Assembly (NCBI GenBank): GCA_012522985.1
Contig: JAAYJJ010000005.1
Span: 1-14,907 of the forward strand
Origin: Aliarcobacter butzleri
GTDB taxonomy: Bacteria; Campylobacterota; Campylobacteria; Campylobacterales; Arcobacteraceae
DNA: 14,907 nt
Direction of reading: 5' to 3'
This document shows, piece by piece, positions 1-9,152 of the stretch (within the stretch, counting starts at the first letter, position 1; each line of letters opens with the position of its first letter). The notes below the pieces were generated by a model. The model was given only the letters and a program-made list of their open reading frames with translations, was not told where the DNA came from and did not search any database. Both the position numbers and the translations under genes were made by a program.

Positions 1-1
1 C

Positions 2-550
2 CAAAAAGAGTTATTACAAAACTCTTTAAAAGATCATATTACAGGATTTTATAATAGAAAATATTTAGATGAAATCCTAAGAAATAATAACTTCTTTAGC
101 CATAATCTAAATAATACTGTTTTTATGATGTTAGAAGTTGATAGATTTAAATCAGTAGTTGATGAGTTTGATTATGAAATAGGAGATAAGGTTTTAATAG
201 AATTAGCAAATGTTATTAAATCAATAGTACCAAATAACTCAACTTGTGTTAAACTTACAGGCTATGAGATGTTAGTTCTTATTCCAGAGTGCAATGAAGA
301 TAGAGCATATACTTTAGCAAAAGATATTATAGATAAGTTTGCAAAATCTGAGGTATTAGTAAACTTTTATACAAATCAAACACTAAGAAGAACTGTTTGT
401 GCTGGGATATCTTTATATCCAAAACATAATAGTTCAAAAATTCAAGTTATCAAAAATGCCGATATTGCTCTACAAGAAGCAAAAAACTTAGGTAGAGGAA
501 CAGCACTTGTTTATAGAAAAGAGATTGAAACAAGTGTTGAGCTATTTTAG
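2..550 (+). CDS. Degenerate GGDEF-domain protein, C-terminal part (5' end outside window)
   Basis: The frame is open from the left edge to the TAG at 548-550, so this is the 3' part of a longer gene. The 182 visible residues form almost exactly one GGDEF (diguanylate cyclase) domain. It opens with a DHITGFYNRKYLDEIL segment, the usual D-x-LTGLxNR start, continues with LEVDRFK and IGDKVL, and ends with NADIALQEAKNLGRG, the usual ADxALYxAKxxGR close. The signature loop reads TGYEM (257-271) where active enzymes have GG(D/E)EF, and no RxxD inhibitory site precedes it. I infer that the domain is catalytically dead and acts as a sensor or scaffold. The HDOD gene follows after 9 bases, so the two are probably co-transcribed. 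The missing N-terminus may carry a sensor domain. The first internal ATG (125) is not the start, because family homology continues upstream of it. Confidence 0.85.
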   Translation, partial: QKELLQNSLKDHITGFYNRKYLDEILRNNNFFSHNLNNTVFMMLEVDRFKSVVDEFDYEIGDKVLIELANVIKSIVPNNSTCVKLTGYEMLVLIPECNEDRAYTLAKDIIDKFAKSEVLVNFYTNQTLRRTVCAGISLYPKHNSSKIQVIKNADIALQEAKNLGRGTALVYRKEIETSVELF

Positions 551-559
551 GAACAATAA

Positions 560-1387
560 ATGTCAATTATAACTAATAAAATAGACTCTCTACCACCTCT
601 TTCATCAACAGTTATAGAGCTTGAGAATTTTAGAAAAAGCCCTTCTAAAAGCCCTGAAGAGTTATTGAAAATCATAGAAAAAGATCCTCTTACTATCTCA
701 ACACTCCTAAAAGTCGCAAATTCAGCTATGTTTGCATTTAGAAGCAAAGTAGAAACCCCAGCTAGAGCTATAAGTCTTTTGGGGGTTAATTTTACAATCT
801 CTATAGCTATTGGGAGTTCTTTAAGAAGTGTTTTATCAAATGATTTAGAAGCATATGGTATTGATATGAATGATTTTATAAGATATTCCAATCTTATTTC
901 AGCTTTGGTTAATATATGGATGGGTTTGATAAATAAAACTCTCCAAGATGAACTAGCAATTCCTTCATTTTTACAAGATATTGGTAAATTAATTATATCA
1001 GATATTGCAAAAACATATGGTAAAAGTGAATCATTTTTAAAACTAGTCAAAAGTAATCAAGTAGATATTGAAGAGATTGAAAAAAAAATGGTTGGGTTAA
1101 GTAGCTCTGAAATTACTGCAAATATGTTTAAACATTGGAAATTAAGTGAATCTCTTATAAACTCTATAGAGTTTATTGATAATATTCAAGAGTGTAAAGA
1201 TGAGTATTTGGAAAAAACAAGAATTTTAAAGATAGCAAAGACTGCTTGTACGATAAACAATCCCCTAGATGATAAATATATACAAAAAGCTCTTGATTTA
1301 GCTAAAGAGTATGGTCTTGATATAGAAAAACTATCTAAGGCTTTAGATATCTTACAAGAAAGACTCTTAGATGAAAAAAAAGATTAA
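560..1387 (+). CDS. HDOD-domain signalling protein
   Basis: This 275-residue protein consists almost wholly of an HDOD domain, a non-catalytic relative of the HD phosphohydrolases found in bacterial signalling proteins. The family hallmarks are visible: LPPLSSTVIEL near residues 11-21, IEKDPLTISTLLKVANSA at about 39-56, and a conserved ARAISLLG at 68-75. The position of the HD pair reads QDIGK (139-143), so the metal-binding His is absent, as expected for HDOD. There is no signal peptide or membrane segment, so it should be cytoplasmic. The ATG at 560 has an AGGAA Shine-Dalgarno at 549-553 that overlaps the stop of the GGDEF gene, which indicates translational coupling. Its partner is unknown. 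Family members are linked to motility, stress or c-di-GMP control, but nothing here fixes the output. Confidence 0.88.
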   Translation: MSIITNKIDSLPPLSSTVIELENFRKSPSKSPEELLKIIEKDPLTISTLLKVANSAMFAFRSKVETPARAISLLGVNFTISIAIGSSLRSVLSNDLEAYGIDMNDFIRYSNLISALVNIWMGLINKTLQDELAIPSFLQDIGKLIISDIAKTYGKSESFLKLVKSNQVDIEEIEKKMVGLSSSEITANMFKHWKLSESLINSIEFIDNIQECKDEYLEKTRILKIAKTACTINNPLDDKYIQKALDLAKEYGLDIEKLSKALDILQERLLDEKKD

Positions 1388-1402
1388 ATATAAGTAAAAC
1401 TT

Positions 1403-3538
1403 TTACAAAATCTCTCTATTTCCTTTGTGATCAGCTTCAGATAGTATTCCTGTTTTTTCTAACTGCTCTACTATATTTGCTGCACGATTATACCCTATTC
1501 TAAGACGTCTTTGGATATGGCTTATTGAAGTTTTCTTATCATTATAAACTACCTCTTTTGCATCTTCATATAGTTCATCTAGTTCTATAAGCCCGTCGCT
1601 ATTATTTCCTGAATTATTTTGTATGCTAGAGTTTTTATCCTTTAAAAAATCTATATCATACTCAACTTCTCTTTGGTTTTTCAAAAACTCTACAACTTTA
1701 TCTATCTCATTTTCAGTACTCCAAGGAGCATGAATTCGTACCAAATTGGAGCTTCCTGGTGGAGTAAAGAGCATATCACCACGCCCTAGCAAAGACTCTG
1801 CTCCCATTGCATCTAAAATAATCTTACTATCAACTCTTTGCCCTACTTTATAACTTATTCTACTAGGTAGATTTGCTTTAATAAGTCCTGTTACTACATC
1901 AACAGATGGTCTTTGAGTTGCTACTATTAGATGTATTCCACTAGCCCTTGCCATTTGTGCAAGTCTTGCAATAGATAGCTCTACTTCTTTACCACTTGTC
2001 ATCATAAGATCAGCTAATTCATCTATAATTATCACAATATAAGGAAAAGGATCAAAACCCTCTTTTTTAGCCTTTTCATTGTAACCTTCTATATTTTTTG
2101 TCTTTGTTTGACTCATAAGTGTATATCTTCGCTCCATCTCACCTACCATATTTGCTAGAGCATTTATAGCTTGAGCTGGTTTGGTTATAACAGGAGTTAA
2201 AAGATGAGGAATATCGTTATATATAGAAAACTCCAACATCTTAGGATCTATCATAATAAGCTTTAGATTATCTGGTGAGTTTTTATAAAGTAGTGATAAA
2301 ATCATAGAGTTTATCCCCACGCTCTTACCACTTCCTGTTGTTCCTGCTATAAGAAGATGTGGTAGTTTTTTTAGATCTGTTACAAAAGGCTTACCTACTA
2401 TATCTTTACCAAGTATCATAGTAAGAGGAGATGTAGAGTTTTGAAATATCTCACTTTCAAGTATCTCTCTTAAATAAATAGTTTGTAAGCTCTCATTTGG
2501 TACTTCTATACCAACTACATCTTTACCAGGGATTGGTGCTTGAATCCTTATAGTTTGAGCCTTTAGTGCCATAGCTAAATCATCTTGAAGATTTAAAATC
2601 TTTGATACTTTTACATTTGGAGCTGGTTTAAACTCAAAAGTTGTTACTACAGGCCCTGTATAGGTTCTTACAACATCCCCATCTATTTTGAACATTGATA
2701 ACTTATCTAGTAAATTAGCAATATTTTTATCTATTAAAGCCTCATTTATCTTATTTTTACTATCTTCTTTTGGTGGCTTTTGAAATATCTCAACAGGTGG
2801 TAAAATAAAATCTTTTGGTTTTTCACTAACACCTAGTTCTATATCTTCTAATAGTTTTTTATTCTCTTCTAACTCTTCTACCAAAAGAGGATGAATAGTG
2901 CTTTCTTCTTTTATAGTATCTTGTTTTTCTATATCTTCTATCTCTTCTTTATCATCTACTTTAACAAGCTCTATAATAGCTCTACCTTGCTCCTCTTTTA
3001 CTACAACTTTCTCTTTTGCTTTAACTGATGGGCTTTGTGATTGTTTATACGTAGGATGTATCTTTACTTTAGGGTTATTTGTTTTTTTAAAAGTATTAAA
3101 AAACTTTATAAATTGATCTTCTAAACTCTCTTCAAAAAGAATAACCATAGATACAATATAACCTACTAAAACAAATATCCATAAACCAACTTTACCTATA
3201 TATGGAGATAAATATATATTTATTAAAGATCCAATATTACCATTTAACTCACCATCTATAATAAGAGCTTGTGCTATAATAGTAGCAAAAAGCGTAAAAA
3301 ATCCAGCTATAATATATAAAACAATATCTACAATATCTAGTTTTTTACTATTTATTATATACAATGGATAAAGCAATACTATAAGTAAAATATATGAGAT
3401 ATAACCAAATTGAAGTTTTGCAAAATCAGCATAAAGTTCACCCAATTCTCCAACTATTACTCTATCACCAATAAAAACACCAATAGTAAGATATATAAAA
3501 ACAAAGGCTATAATAATAGAAATAATTTTAGAAATAAT
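1403..3538 (-). CDS. ftsK: DNA translocase FtsK (probable ATT start)
   Basis: FtsK is a membrane-anchored hexameric motor that pumps chromosome ends through the closing septum and activates Xer recombination at dif. Numbering from the proposed start gives 711 residues. Membrane segments lie at about 5-23, 44-62, 72-94 and 117-135, followed by a charged Lys/Glu linker to about 270. The motor carries Walker A GTTGSGKS (399-406) and Walker B VIIIDELADL (502-511). A gamma winged-helix (QRRLRIGYNRAANIVEQLE, about 676-694) closes the protein. The first ATG/GTG/TTG in frame is a TTG at 3445. It has GGAG only 2 bases upstream and would remove the first membrane helix. The frame stays open upstream to an ATT at 3538, which sits 6 bases after AAAGGA (3550-3545), and a stop lies just beyond. 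I therefore place the start at ATT 3538. The motor assignment is certain; the start is inferred. The gene is last in the ilvB-ilvH-lpxD-ftsK operon. Confidence 0.93.
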   Translation of the reverse strand: MISKIISIIIAFVFIYLTIGVFIGDRVIVGELGELYADFAKLQFGYISYILLIVLLYPLYIINSKKLDIVDIVLYIIAGFFTLFATIIAQALIIDGELNGNIGSLINIYLSPYIGKVGLWIFVLVGYIVSMVILFEESLEDQFIKFFNTFKKTNNPKVKIHPTYKQSQSPSVKAKEKVVVKEEQGRAIIELVKVDDKEEIEDIEKQDTIKEESTIHPLLVEELEENKKLLEDIELGVSEKPKDFILPPVEIFQKPPKEDSKNKINEALIDKNIANLLDKLSMFKIDGDVVRTYTGPVVTTFEFKPAPNVKVSKILNLQDDLAMALKAQTIRIQAPIPGKDVVGIEVPNESLQTIYLREILESEIFQNSTSPLTMILGKDIVGKPFVTDLKKLPHLLIAGTTGSGKSVGINSMILSLLYKNSPDNLKLIMIDPKMLEFSIYNDIPHLLTPVITKPAQAINALANMVGEMERRYTLMSQTKTKNIEGYNEKAKKEGFDPFPYIVIIIDELADLMMTSGKEVELSIARLAQMARASGIHLIVATQRPSVDVVTGLIKANLPSRISYKVGQRVDSKIILDAMGAESLLGRGDMLFTPPGSSNLVRIHAPWSTENEIDKVVEFLKNQREVEYDIDFLKDKNSSIQNNSGNNSDGLIELDELYEDAKEVVYNDKKTSISHIQRRLRIGYNRAANIVEQLEKTGILSEADHKGNREIL

Positions 3539-3544
3539 GGATTA

Positions 3545-3550
3545 TCCTTT
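3545..3550 (-). promoter_or_regulatory. Shine-Dalgarno AAAGGA of ftsK
   Basis: On the minus strand AAAGGA overlaps the TAA stop of lpxD (3551-3549) and is followed after 6 bases by ATT at 3538. No ATG, GTG or TTG lies at a usable distance. The site supports a non-canonical start for ftsK and coupling to lpxD translation. Confidence 0.6.
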
Positions 3551-4508
3551 ATTTTAATAAATTTGATATTTTAGCTTGAAGTTTTAGCCAAGTTTTATGC
3601 TCAACTAGTGGAAATCCAGCCCAGACTTTTTTGGGTTCTTTTATAGTTTTTGTTACTCCTCCACGAGCAGCAATAGTAGTAAAAGGAGCAATCTCAAGAT
3701 GTCCTGATGTCGCACTTTGTCCACCCATTACTACATTTCTACCTAAAGTTGTGCTTCCTGATATTCCTACTTGAGAGACAATAATACTGTATTCACCTAT
3801 ATTACAGTTATGTCCTATTTGTACAAGATTGTCTATTTTGACACCTTGATGTATATAGGTTGTTCCAAAAACAGCCCTATCTATAGAGGTATTACTTCCT
3901 ATTTCTACATCATTTGATATGATAACATTACCATTTTGATATATTTTTATATGTTTTCCCTCTTTTGTATGAGCAAAACCAAAGCCATCACTTCCTATAA
4001 CACTATTTGCATGTATTATACAATCATCTCCAACTACACAATCTCTATAGATTACCACATTTGGATAGATAATAGTGTTTTTACCTATTTTGACATTATC
4101 TCCTATATAAGCCCCACTCATAATAGTACAATTTTCACCAATAGTGCTATTTTTACCTATATAAACAGACTTCATAATAGTACAATTTCGTCCAATAACC
4201 GCTTCCTTACCATCTTTTTCTACCACTTTTGGTGCAAAAAGTTTTGTAGCATAAGCTAAAAGTAGATATGGCTCATCACTTACTATAGCAATAGAGCCTT
4301 TTGGTAAAAACTCTTTATACTCTTCTTTTAAGAAAACCGCTTTAGCCTTGGTAGTCTTTAGATCTTCAAGATATTTTGTATTATCAAAAAAAGAGAGTTC
4401 ATCTTCTTTTGCATCTTTTAGTGTATTGATAGATTTTAAGATACCAACACCTTTAATATCTAGTCCTAAAAACTCCCCTAGTTTTTGTATCTCTATATGC
4501 TTTTTCAA
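3549..4508 (-). CDS. lpxD: UDP-3-O-(3-hydroxyacyl)glucosamine N-acyltransferase LpxD
   Basis: LpxD transfers a 3-hydroxyacyl chain from acyl carrier protein to the 2-amine of the UDP-glucosamine lipid A precursor, in the cytoplasm. The protein has 319 residues, close to the usual 320-350. An N-terminal uridine-binding domain (about 1-100, with LSFFDNTKYLEDLKTTKAKAVFL) precedes a left-handed beta-helix of hexapeptide repeats (about 105-280, units such as IGKNST and IGENCT). FGFAH is at 177-180 and the catalytic His is in QIGHNC (H233). A short C-terminal helix follows. The start is TTG at 4508, 3 bases after the ilvH stop. GGAGAG inside the end of ilvH serves as Shine-Dalgarno, and the N-terminus aligns with the family from this codon. 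The position after ilvH matches the ilvI-ilvH-lpxD order known in Campylobacter. Confidence 0.96.
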   Translation of the reverse strand: MKKHIEIQKLGEFLGLDIKGVGILKSINTLKDAKEDELSFFDNTKYLEDLKTTKAKAVFLKEEYKEFLPKGSIAIVSDEPYLLLAYATKLFAPKVVEKDGKEAVIGRNCTIMKSVYIGKNSTIGENCTIMSGAYIGDNVKIGKNTIIYPNVVIYRDCVVGDDCIIHANSVIGSDGFGFAHTKEGKHIKIYQNGNVIISNDVEIGSNTSIDRAVFGTTYIHQGVKIDNLVQIGHNCNIGEYSIIVSQVGISGSTTLGRNVVMGGQSATSGHLEIAPFTTIAARGGVTKTIKEPKKVWAGFPLVEHKTWLKLQAKISNLLK

Positions 4509-4511
4509 AGC

Positions 4512-5004
4512 CTATCTCTCCATAGCAACTACACCACTTCTTACTATCTCTATAGGGTTGAATCTTTTTTGAACAACTTTTATAAAGTTTAGTATTCTTT
4601 TTGGTTCATCTGTTGCTGAAACTACTATAGCATCTTCTGTTACATTTTGAATAGATCCTTTATAAGTTGCTGCTAAAGTTGCTACATCACTTAAATCTTG
4701 ATCTATTGGTATTTTTATTAAAACTGTATCTTTTTCAATAACATCTGAGTGTTCATTTACTTTTAAAACAGGTATAAGCTTATTTAACTGCTTTACTATT
4801 TGATCTATCACTCTTTTGCTTCCTATTGTTACTATAGTCATTCTAGAGTAGTCACTTTGAGGTACAGGAGCAACTGTTAAAGACTCTATATTGTATCCTC
4901 TAGCAGAAAAAAGTCCTATTATTCTAGATAGTACACTATCTTCGTTGATAACAATTACAGAAATAACTCTTCTTATCTCTACACTATCATAAAAATGGTT
5001 AAAA

Positions 5005-5012
<8 letters not shown>
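4512..5012 (-). CDS. ilvH: Acetolactate synthase small (regulatory) subunit
   Basis: This is the regulatory subunit of acetohydroxyacid synthase, which activates the catalytic subunit and usually confers feedback inhibition by valine. The protein has 166 residues, the normal length. An N-terminal ACT domain (about 14-90) shows RRVISVIVINEDSVLSRIIGLFSARGYNIESLTVAP, and a C-terminal ALS small-subunit domain follows (about 95-165). The ATG at 5012 overlaps the last 8 bases of ilvB (ATGAATAA), and a GAAGGA Shine-Dalgarno lies 8 bases upstream inside ilvB, so the two subunits are translationally coupled. The symbol ilvN is equally usable. The lpxD start follows 3 bases after the stop. Confidence 0.96.
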
Positions 5013-6702
<1,690 letters not shown>

Positions 6703-6767
6703 AATAATTCCCCTAATTATAGTTGTTAATACTATATTAATAATCCATCAAAATCAAAAGATTGTAC

Positions 6768-6773
6768 ATTATA
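6768..6773 (-). promoter_or_regulatory. Candidate -10 box of the ilvB operon
   Basis: The minus strand reads TATAAT at 6773-6768. It would give a transcript start near 6760 and a leader of about 60 bases before the GTG of ilvB. No good -35 hexamer is present, which is common for sigma-70 promoters in Campylobacterota. A second TATAAT at 6721-6716 lies too close to the Shine-Dalgarno to be the main promoter. I see no leader peptide or attenuator. Confidence 0.45.
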
Positions 6774-6776
6774 TAC

Positions 6777-6792
6777 TATAAATTAATTTATA
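6777..6792. repeat. 16-bp perfect palindrome upstream of ilvB
   Basis: TATAAATTAATTTATA is a perfect 16-base inverted repeat. It lies 3 bases upstream of the candidate ilvB -10 box, where a repressor or the polymerase would contact the DNA. It could be an operator, but it is made only of A and T, so chance in AT-rich DNA is a real alternative. Confidence 0.35.
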
Positions 6793-6899
6793 ACTTAAAT
6801 TTTAATAGTTACTAATATTGTAATAAAAGACTCATTATATAAAAAATATGGTTAATTGTAACTAAATTCTACTTTAAAATCTCTATTTTTGAAAATTTA

Positions 6900-6908
6900 T
6901 GGTATAAT
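6900..6908 (+). promoter_or_regulatory. Extended -10 promoter of the flagellin-like gene
   Basis: TGGTATAAT is a perfect extended -10 element (TGnTATAAT). It predicts a transcript start near 6915 and a leader of about 22 bases to the ATG at 6937. It resembles a sigma-70 rather than a sigma-28 or sigma-54 site, so expression may be independent of the flagellar cascade. It lies inside the frame that would follow from the upstream TTG at 6889, which argues against that start. Confidence 0.65.
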
Positions 6909-6936
6909 ATATCAAAATAAATACAAGGGGTACAAA

Positions 6937-7758
6937 ATGGATGCAAATAGTGTACAAAACATATCTACTAACTTACCCATTTCAACTCAAACACAACAAA
7001 TTGCAGATCTTGGTATTGGTCCAAATCTTCAAAAGGTTCAAAAAGCTGATACGACTGGTTTGTATAAAGATAAGGATGCTGTTTATTTAAGCCTTTCATC
7101 CTCGCTAGATGCTAGAGCTAATAACTTTTTTGCCAATATCAGTAGTATAAATAATATCTTTGCCGTCACACAAATAGCACAAAAAGGTCTTGATAAACAA
7201 GAAGATATCTTAGCACAAATAAAAGATAAAACTTTAGATGATAATGAAGATATCGATGAAGCAAATAAAAGAAATGATCTTATCTCTTTGGTTAAAGATT
7301 TAAATACATCTATACAAAAAACAACGTACAATAACGATATGATATTATCAACAGATAAAACATTGCAAGAGCTAACCTTTTCTACCCAAAAGGATACATT
7401 TTTTGTACAAACTCCAGATATGCAAAAAACTTTGGAAAATATAGCAAAACTAGTTGTTGAATATGATGGTTCAAAAGAATCAAATGAACAAATCCAAAAA
7501 GAGATAGATAAATCTTTAGAAAACATATCTATGTATTCACAAACATATAGTGATATCCAAGGTACTATTAGAGGTGATTCTTTACAAAATCTTATCTCAA
7601 ATCTTAATATCAATATATCAAATTCAAATACATATTTTATTGATTATGGTAAAGATAGCAATGACTTTAACAAAAATAATATCTCTTCACAACTAGGATA
7701 TCTTGCTGCTTCTCAAGCCAATATCCTACAAGAACAAGCCTCTAGGCTTTTAGTATAA
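6937..7758 (+). CDS. Flagellin-like / putative coiled-coil protein, orphan
   Basis: This is a 273-residue protein with no signal peptide, no membrane segment and no cysteine, rich in Asn, Ser, Gln and Asp. The C-terminus, ASQANILQEQASRLLV, resembles the end of flagellins (SQANxxxQxxLxLL). An inner stretch around 112-133 (RNDLISLVKDLNTSIQKTTYNND) recalls the D1 helix with its TxFNG site. The N-terminus lacks the usual flagellin opening, but Ser/Asn-rich helices at about 52-98 could form the matching D0/D1 coil. I infer a flagellin or FlgL relative, but homology is weak and the function unknown. The start is ATG 6937 because AAGGGG lies 6 bases upstream and a promoter at 6900-6908 excludes the TTG at 6889. 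The gene stands alone between two operons on the opposite strand, with its own promoter and terminator. Confidence 0.6.
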   Translation: MDANSVQNISTNLPISTQTQQIADLGIGPNLQKVQKADTTGLYKDKDAVYLSLSSSLDARANNFFANISSINNIFAVTQIAQKGLDKQEDILAQIKDKTLDDNEDIDEANKRNDLISLVKDLNTSIQKTTYNNDMILSTDKTLQELTFSTQKDTFFVQTPDMQKTLENIAKLVVEYDGSKESNEQIQKEIDKSLENISMYSQTYSDIQGTIRGDSLQNLISNLNINISNSNTYFIDYGKDSNDFNKNNISSQLGYLAASQANILQEQASRLLV

Positions 7759-7780
7759 AGAGGATAATATCCTCTTTTTT
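7759..7780 (+). terminator. Intrinsic terminator after the flagellin-like gene
   Basis: A 7-bp stem, AGAGGAT (7759-7765) with ATCCTCT (7769-7775) and an AAT loop, is followed by a run of six T (7775-7780). It starts directly after the TAA stop at 7758. On the minus strand the same hairpin follows the stop of the tolC-like gene (7781-7779) but has a weaker T tail (TTAT), so it may also slow read-through from that side. Confidence 0.8.
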
Positions 7781-9140
7781 ACTCTTTATCCTGCCATCCA
7801 CCACCAAGAGCTTTAACTAATAGTACTAGATTTGATAGATATGAATATCTTTGTTGTATATAACTCTCTTTTGCATTAAAATAACTTTTTTGAACATCAA
7901 GTAAAGTGCTAAGATCATTTAATCCATATCTATATTGAAGCTCTGAAAGTTCAAAAGAGTTTTGTGCTTCATCTAAAATCTCTTTTGATAATATATTTTG
8001 ATCTTTTGATATAGATACACTATTTAGTGCATCATCTACCTCTTTGAGTGCATTGAGTAGAGTGTTTTTATATGCAAAAATAGAGCTTTTTGCCTTTGAT
8101 TTTTCTATTAATACCCTATTTTCAAGCTCTCCACCATCAAAAAGGTTGTATGAAGCAGATAGTGCCATAGCTAAACTTGAAGCAGGATTATGTAAAGACA
8201 AAAGTGTAGCACTAGATAATCCACCACTAGCACTTAAAGAAAAACTAGGCATTTTAGCAGCCCTTGCTAGATCTATACTAGCCTCACTTTGAAGGATCTG
8301 CTCATAAGCAATTGCTATATCTGGACGATTATATAAAATATCAGAATCTATCTCTTGATCTAGGTCTAAAACATTTATTTTATCTATTGCTTCAAACTCC
8401 AAATCAAGCTCTTCGGGCATTAGCCCTACTAAAATAGCTAGAGCATTAAATACCTCACTTTGTTGTTTTTGTAGATTGCTTAAATTTAGTTCTTGATTTA
8501 AAAGTATTGATTTTTGTCTGCTAATATCTAGTCCATTGGCTATGCCATTTGAATATTTAGTATCAACTATATTATATACTTTTGTTGCTATTTCAAGATT
8601 TTGCTCTGCAATATTTACCTTTTCATTTAACATTTGGTATTGAAAATAGGTAGTTACTATATTTGAAATCAAACTAAGCCTTAAAGCCTCATAATCATAC
8701 TTACTTGCATCAAAACTTGCTTTTGAGGATTTTTGAGATGATTTTACCCTATTCCACAAATCTATCTCATATGAGATACCCAAACTTGCACTTGTTGATT
8801 CTGGTCTTGTTTTGTTACTATTTTTATCTTTATTTTCACTTTTTGAACTACTTGCACGAATATCTGCTGTTGGTAAGCCACTATTATCAGCTATATTAAG
8901 CTGTAATCTAGCTTGTTCAATTTTTTCTATAGCTATTAGAATATTTGGACTATTTTCAAGCCCAATATCAACAAGCTTATTTAAGCTTTGTGAGCCAAAC
9001 TCTTTCCACCAAAACTCATCTACAATATCTTGTTTTTGAAGAGCTTTTATATATTCCTCTTTTTCTAGATTTGTTTGTGTCAATGCACAACCACCAAATA
9101 CTAAAACAAAACTAAATAATAATATATGTTTAATACTCAA
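7779..9140 (-). CDS. TolC/NodT-type outer-membrane efflux lipoprotein
   Basis: This is the outer-membrane channel subunit of a tripartite efflux or type I export system. The protein has 453 residues, normal for the NodT/OprM family. A lipoprotein signal peptide (about 1-17, ending in VFGGC) places the lipidated Cys at 18. The two OEP repeats show YEIDLWNRV (124-132), LYNRPDIAIAYEQIL (269-283) and YNLFDGGELENR (331-342), typical family sites. The start is TTG at 9140. GAGG lies 6 bases upstream, and the signal peptide fits exactly from this codon. It is the third gene of the macA-macB-tolC operon, 12 bases after macB, and should dock with the adaptor MacA. It resembles the lipidated OprM/CusC branch more than E. 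coli TolC. The substrate is unknown. Confidence 0.92.
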   Translation of the reverse strand: MSIKHILLFSFVLVFGGCALTQTNLEKEEYIKALQKQDIVDEFWWKEFGSQSLNKLVDIGLENSPNILIAIEKIEQARLQLNIADNSGLPTADIRASSSKSENKDKNSNKTRPESTSASLGISYEIDLWNRVKSSQKSSKASFDASKYDYEALRLSLISNIVTTYFQYQMLNEKVNIAEQNLEIATKVYNIVDTKYSNGIANGLDISRQKSILLNQELNLSNLQKQQSEVFNALAILVGLMPEELDLEFEAIDKINVLDLDQEIDSDILYNRPDIAIAYEQILQSEASIDLARAAKMPSFSLSASGGLSSATLLSLHNPASSLAMALSASYNLFDGGELENRVLIEKSKAKSSIFAYKNTLLNALKEVDDALNSVSISKDQNILSKEILDEAQNSFELSELQYRYGLNDLSTLLDVQKSYFNAKESYIQQRYSYLSNLVLLVKALGGGWQDKE

Positions 9141-9152
9141 ATTACACCTCTT

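Noticed and set aside
547..1050. Long open frame on the minus strand (167 codons)
   Set aside because: It lies antisense within the HDOD gene, matches no family I know, and has no credible ribosome site. The plus strand has a clear HDOD domain.
1394..1406. Palindrome GTAAAACTTTTAC between the HDOD gene and ftsK
   Set aside because: The arms are 6 bp with a 1-base centre, no G+C core and no T tract, so it is not a credible terminator.
6716..6721. Second TATAAT on the minus strand upstream of ilvB
   Set aside because: Transcripts would begin about 7 bases before the GTG and lose the AGGGG ribosome site.
6718..6736. Inverted repeat TATAGT-N7-ACTATA in the ilvB leader
   Set aside because: A 6-bp AT stem is expected by chance here. 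No leader peptide with Ile, Val or Leu codons or terminator is present to make an attenuator.
6806..6864. Distant inverted repeat TAGTTAC / GTAACTA
   Set aside because: Seven-base arms 45 bases apart are at chance level in AT-rich DNA and fit no promoter geometry.
6889..6936. TTG 6889 as start of the flagellin-like gene
   Set aside because: The extended -10 promoter at 6900-6908 lies inside this stretch, and ATG 6937 has a strong AAGGGG site at the right distance.
7083..7613. Long open frame on the minus strand (176 codons)
   Set aside because: It is antisense to the flagellin-like gene. The product is Ser/Phe/Cys-rich, as expected from a shadow of an Asp/Lys/Asn-rich gene.
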